A stretch of DNA of 64,000 nt, from positions 121,941 through 185,940 of the forward strand of contig NZ_QAJM01000008.1 of assembly GCF_003852405.1 (NCBI RefSeq), in the 5' to 3' direction. The DNA comes from Pseudomonas sp. KBW05 (GTDB lineage: Bacteria; Pseudomonadota; Gammaproteobacteria; Pseudomonadales; Pseudomonadaceae). Positions 63,300-64,000 of this stretch are shown here, piece by piece. The first letter of the stretch is position 1. Every line of letters begins with the position of its first letter. A program made the position numbers and the translations under genes. The notes beneath the pieces were generated by a model. That model searched no databases. It had not been told where the DNA came from and saw only the letters and a list, made by a program, of their open reading frames with translations.

Positions 63300-63506
63300 A
63301 GGAAGTTGCCTTGTGGTTCACGGAAGAAGTGATCGGCAGTGTAGCGAAGGTTTTTCCCACACCCACGCCCCATAAAGTTGCTGAATGCCCCAGGCAAACC
63401 CGCGGCCGGGTCGGAGCATGGCGCACTGCACAAGTTCAATAACTTTCAACTAAGGCTGCGTATTAAAAGAAATAAGCCGGTGTGCAAAATGCTTTAAAAA
63501 AACTTG

Positions 63507-63534
63507 GAATTTTCCACGCAGGGCACCAGTCGGA
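63507..63534 (+). promoter_or_regulatory. Candidate AlgU (sigma-22) promoter for the DUF3309 gene
   Basis: GAATTT (63507-63512), a 17-base spacer, then TCGGA (63530-63534) resemble GAACTT-N16/17-TCTGA with one mismatch in each element. It lies about 65 bases before ATG 63599. DUF3309-type small membrane proteins are often stress genes, which fits. Confidence 0.45.
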
Positions 63535-63598
63535 GTTATTAAGCCGTCTGTGATTAAACCTGCAGACCTATTGCTCAATAACCAGAAGGTACAAAACC

Positions 63599-63751
63599 AT
63601 GAGCCTCATTCTGATCATTATCCTGATCCTCCTGCTGGTCGGTGGCCTGCCCGTATTCCCACACTCACGCAATTGGGGTTATGGCCCGTCGGGTATCCTT
63701 GGTGTGGTTCTGGTGGTGTTGCTGGTGTTGTTGTTGCTCGGCCGGATATAA
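63599..63751 (+). CDS. DUF3309 small membrane protein
   Basis: The 50-residue protein has two hydrophobic helices: MSLILIIILILLLVGGLPVF and GILGVVLVVLLVLLLLGRI, joined by PHSRNWGYGPS. This is the DUF3309 pattern of proteobacterial inner-membrane miniproteins. Function is unknown, but many are induced by envelope or salt stress. It is too short for a standard length cut-off. CAGAAGGTACAAAACC precedes the ATG (AAGG). It is followed by a strong terminator. Confidence 0.9.
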   Translation: MSLILIIILILLLVGGLPVFPHSRNWGYGPSGILGVVLVVLLVLLLLGRI

Positions 63752-63760
63752 ACGGCAGGC

Positions 63761-63793
63761 AAAAAAAGAGGCCCTCTAGAGGGCCTCTTTTTT
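63761..63793. terminator. Bidirectional terminator
   Basis: AAAAAAGAGGCCCTC followed by GAGGGCCTCTTTTTT, around a TA centre: a near-perfect 15-base inverted repeat with A/T tails on both sides. It ends DUF3309 on the + strand and the partial gene on the minus strand. Confidence 0.92.
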
Positions 63794-63805
63794 ATGGCCG
63801 GTTAG

Positions 63806-64000
63806 TTAGTCCGGCTTACCATCAACCACACCTGCGGTGTTATCCAGCAGGCTCTTGGTGGCGGTCTGCAGGAACGACTCAAGCTTCTGCTTCAGTGCAG
63901 CCTCGTCCGGCGATTCCGGGATGACTTTACCGCTTGGGTTGGCACCCAGTTCGAATTCCCACAACTTCGGTGGCATTTCCTTAGGGATGCTCCGATCAAC
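63806..64000 (-). CDS. Unidentified protein, C-terminal 64 residues (cut by window edge)
   Basis: The minus-strand frame ends in TAA at 63806-63808. The visible end reads KEMPPKLWEFELGANPSG, then PESPDEAALKQKLESFLQ and finishes GVVDGKPD. The composition is that of a real soluble protein end, but I do not recognise the family. The start lies outside the window. Its terminator adjoins it. Confidence 0.6.
   Translation of the reverse strand, partial: VDRSIPKEMPPKLWEFELGANPSGKVIPESPDEAALKQKLESFLQTATKSLLDNTAGVVDGKPD

Overview
The window comes from a GC-rich gamma-proteobacterium of the genus Pseudomonas, most likely the P. fluorescens group. This follows from gene content and order: TenA, RbdA-like, ABC transporter, DsbA-like, TrhO, BolA, DUF2059 and FumC in one block, as I recall it around PA0854-PA0862 of P. 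aeruginosa. It also fits the NAGGN osmolyte operon next to csrA, and the many GTGGGAGCGGGCTTGC-type REP elements. No database was searched; family names are recognised from the translated sequences.

Layout. 1-1500 is accessory: the tail of a dehydrogenase, a structured leader RNA with a DUF6124 gene, and an AT-richer unknown gene. 1.5-10.6 kb is ordinary chromosome: a hybrid sensor kinase, a LysE exporter with LysR regulator, small secreted proteins, a GST, two REPs and a chemoreceptor. 10.9-14.7 kb is the most unusual stretch: an M35-type zinc peptidase, a secreted protein, a pesticin-like muramidase, a Mor-family activator, two tandem DUF2589 genes and a DUF3144 gene, with repeated TTCCTA motifs around the activator. 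14.8-19.3 kb holds TrmK and the glucarate genes (GntR/FCD regulator, MFS transporter, GudD). 19.3-22.7 kb is again accessory: a RelE/HigA-like toxin-antitoxin pair and unknown proteins. 22.9-32.8 kb holds a hydrolase, a MocR regulator facing an isolated panB, the dmeR-dmeF cobalt/nickel efflux operon, a frameshifted DUF1289 gene, a secreted nuclease, an MFS/TetR pair and a DUF3857 transglutaminase-like protein. tRNA-Asn follows.

33-46.6 kb is conserved core: LysR/LldD, a diguanylate cyclase, TenA-like, an RbdA-like dual GGDEF-EAL protein, ABC exporter, DsbA-like, TrhO, BolA, DUF2059, FumC and an EamA transporter. 46.8-51.8 kb has a thiolase, a polyphosphate:AMP phosphotransferase and MnmC. 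51.8-56.6 kb is one 1610-residue protein with leucine-rich repeats and a NEL-type ubiquitin-ligase domain, an effector-like gene inserted between housekeeping genes. 56.9-64 kb carries the NAGGN operon (amidotransferase, synthetase, M42 peptidase), YheU, CsrA/RsmA, a short-chain dehydrogenase, DUF3309 and a truncated gene at the right edge.

Best candidates for something undescribed are the Mor/muramidase/DUF2589 cluster with its shared motif, the 327-404 three-way-junction RNA, and the NEL protein. There is no CRISPR array, rRNA, insertion sequence or complete prophage.
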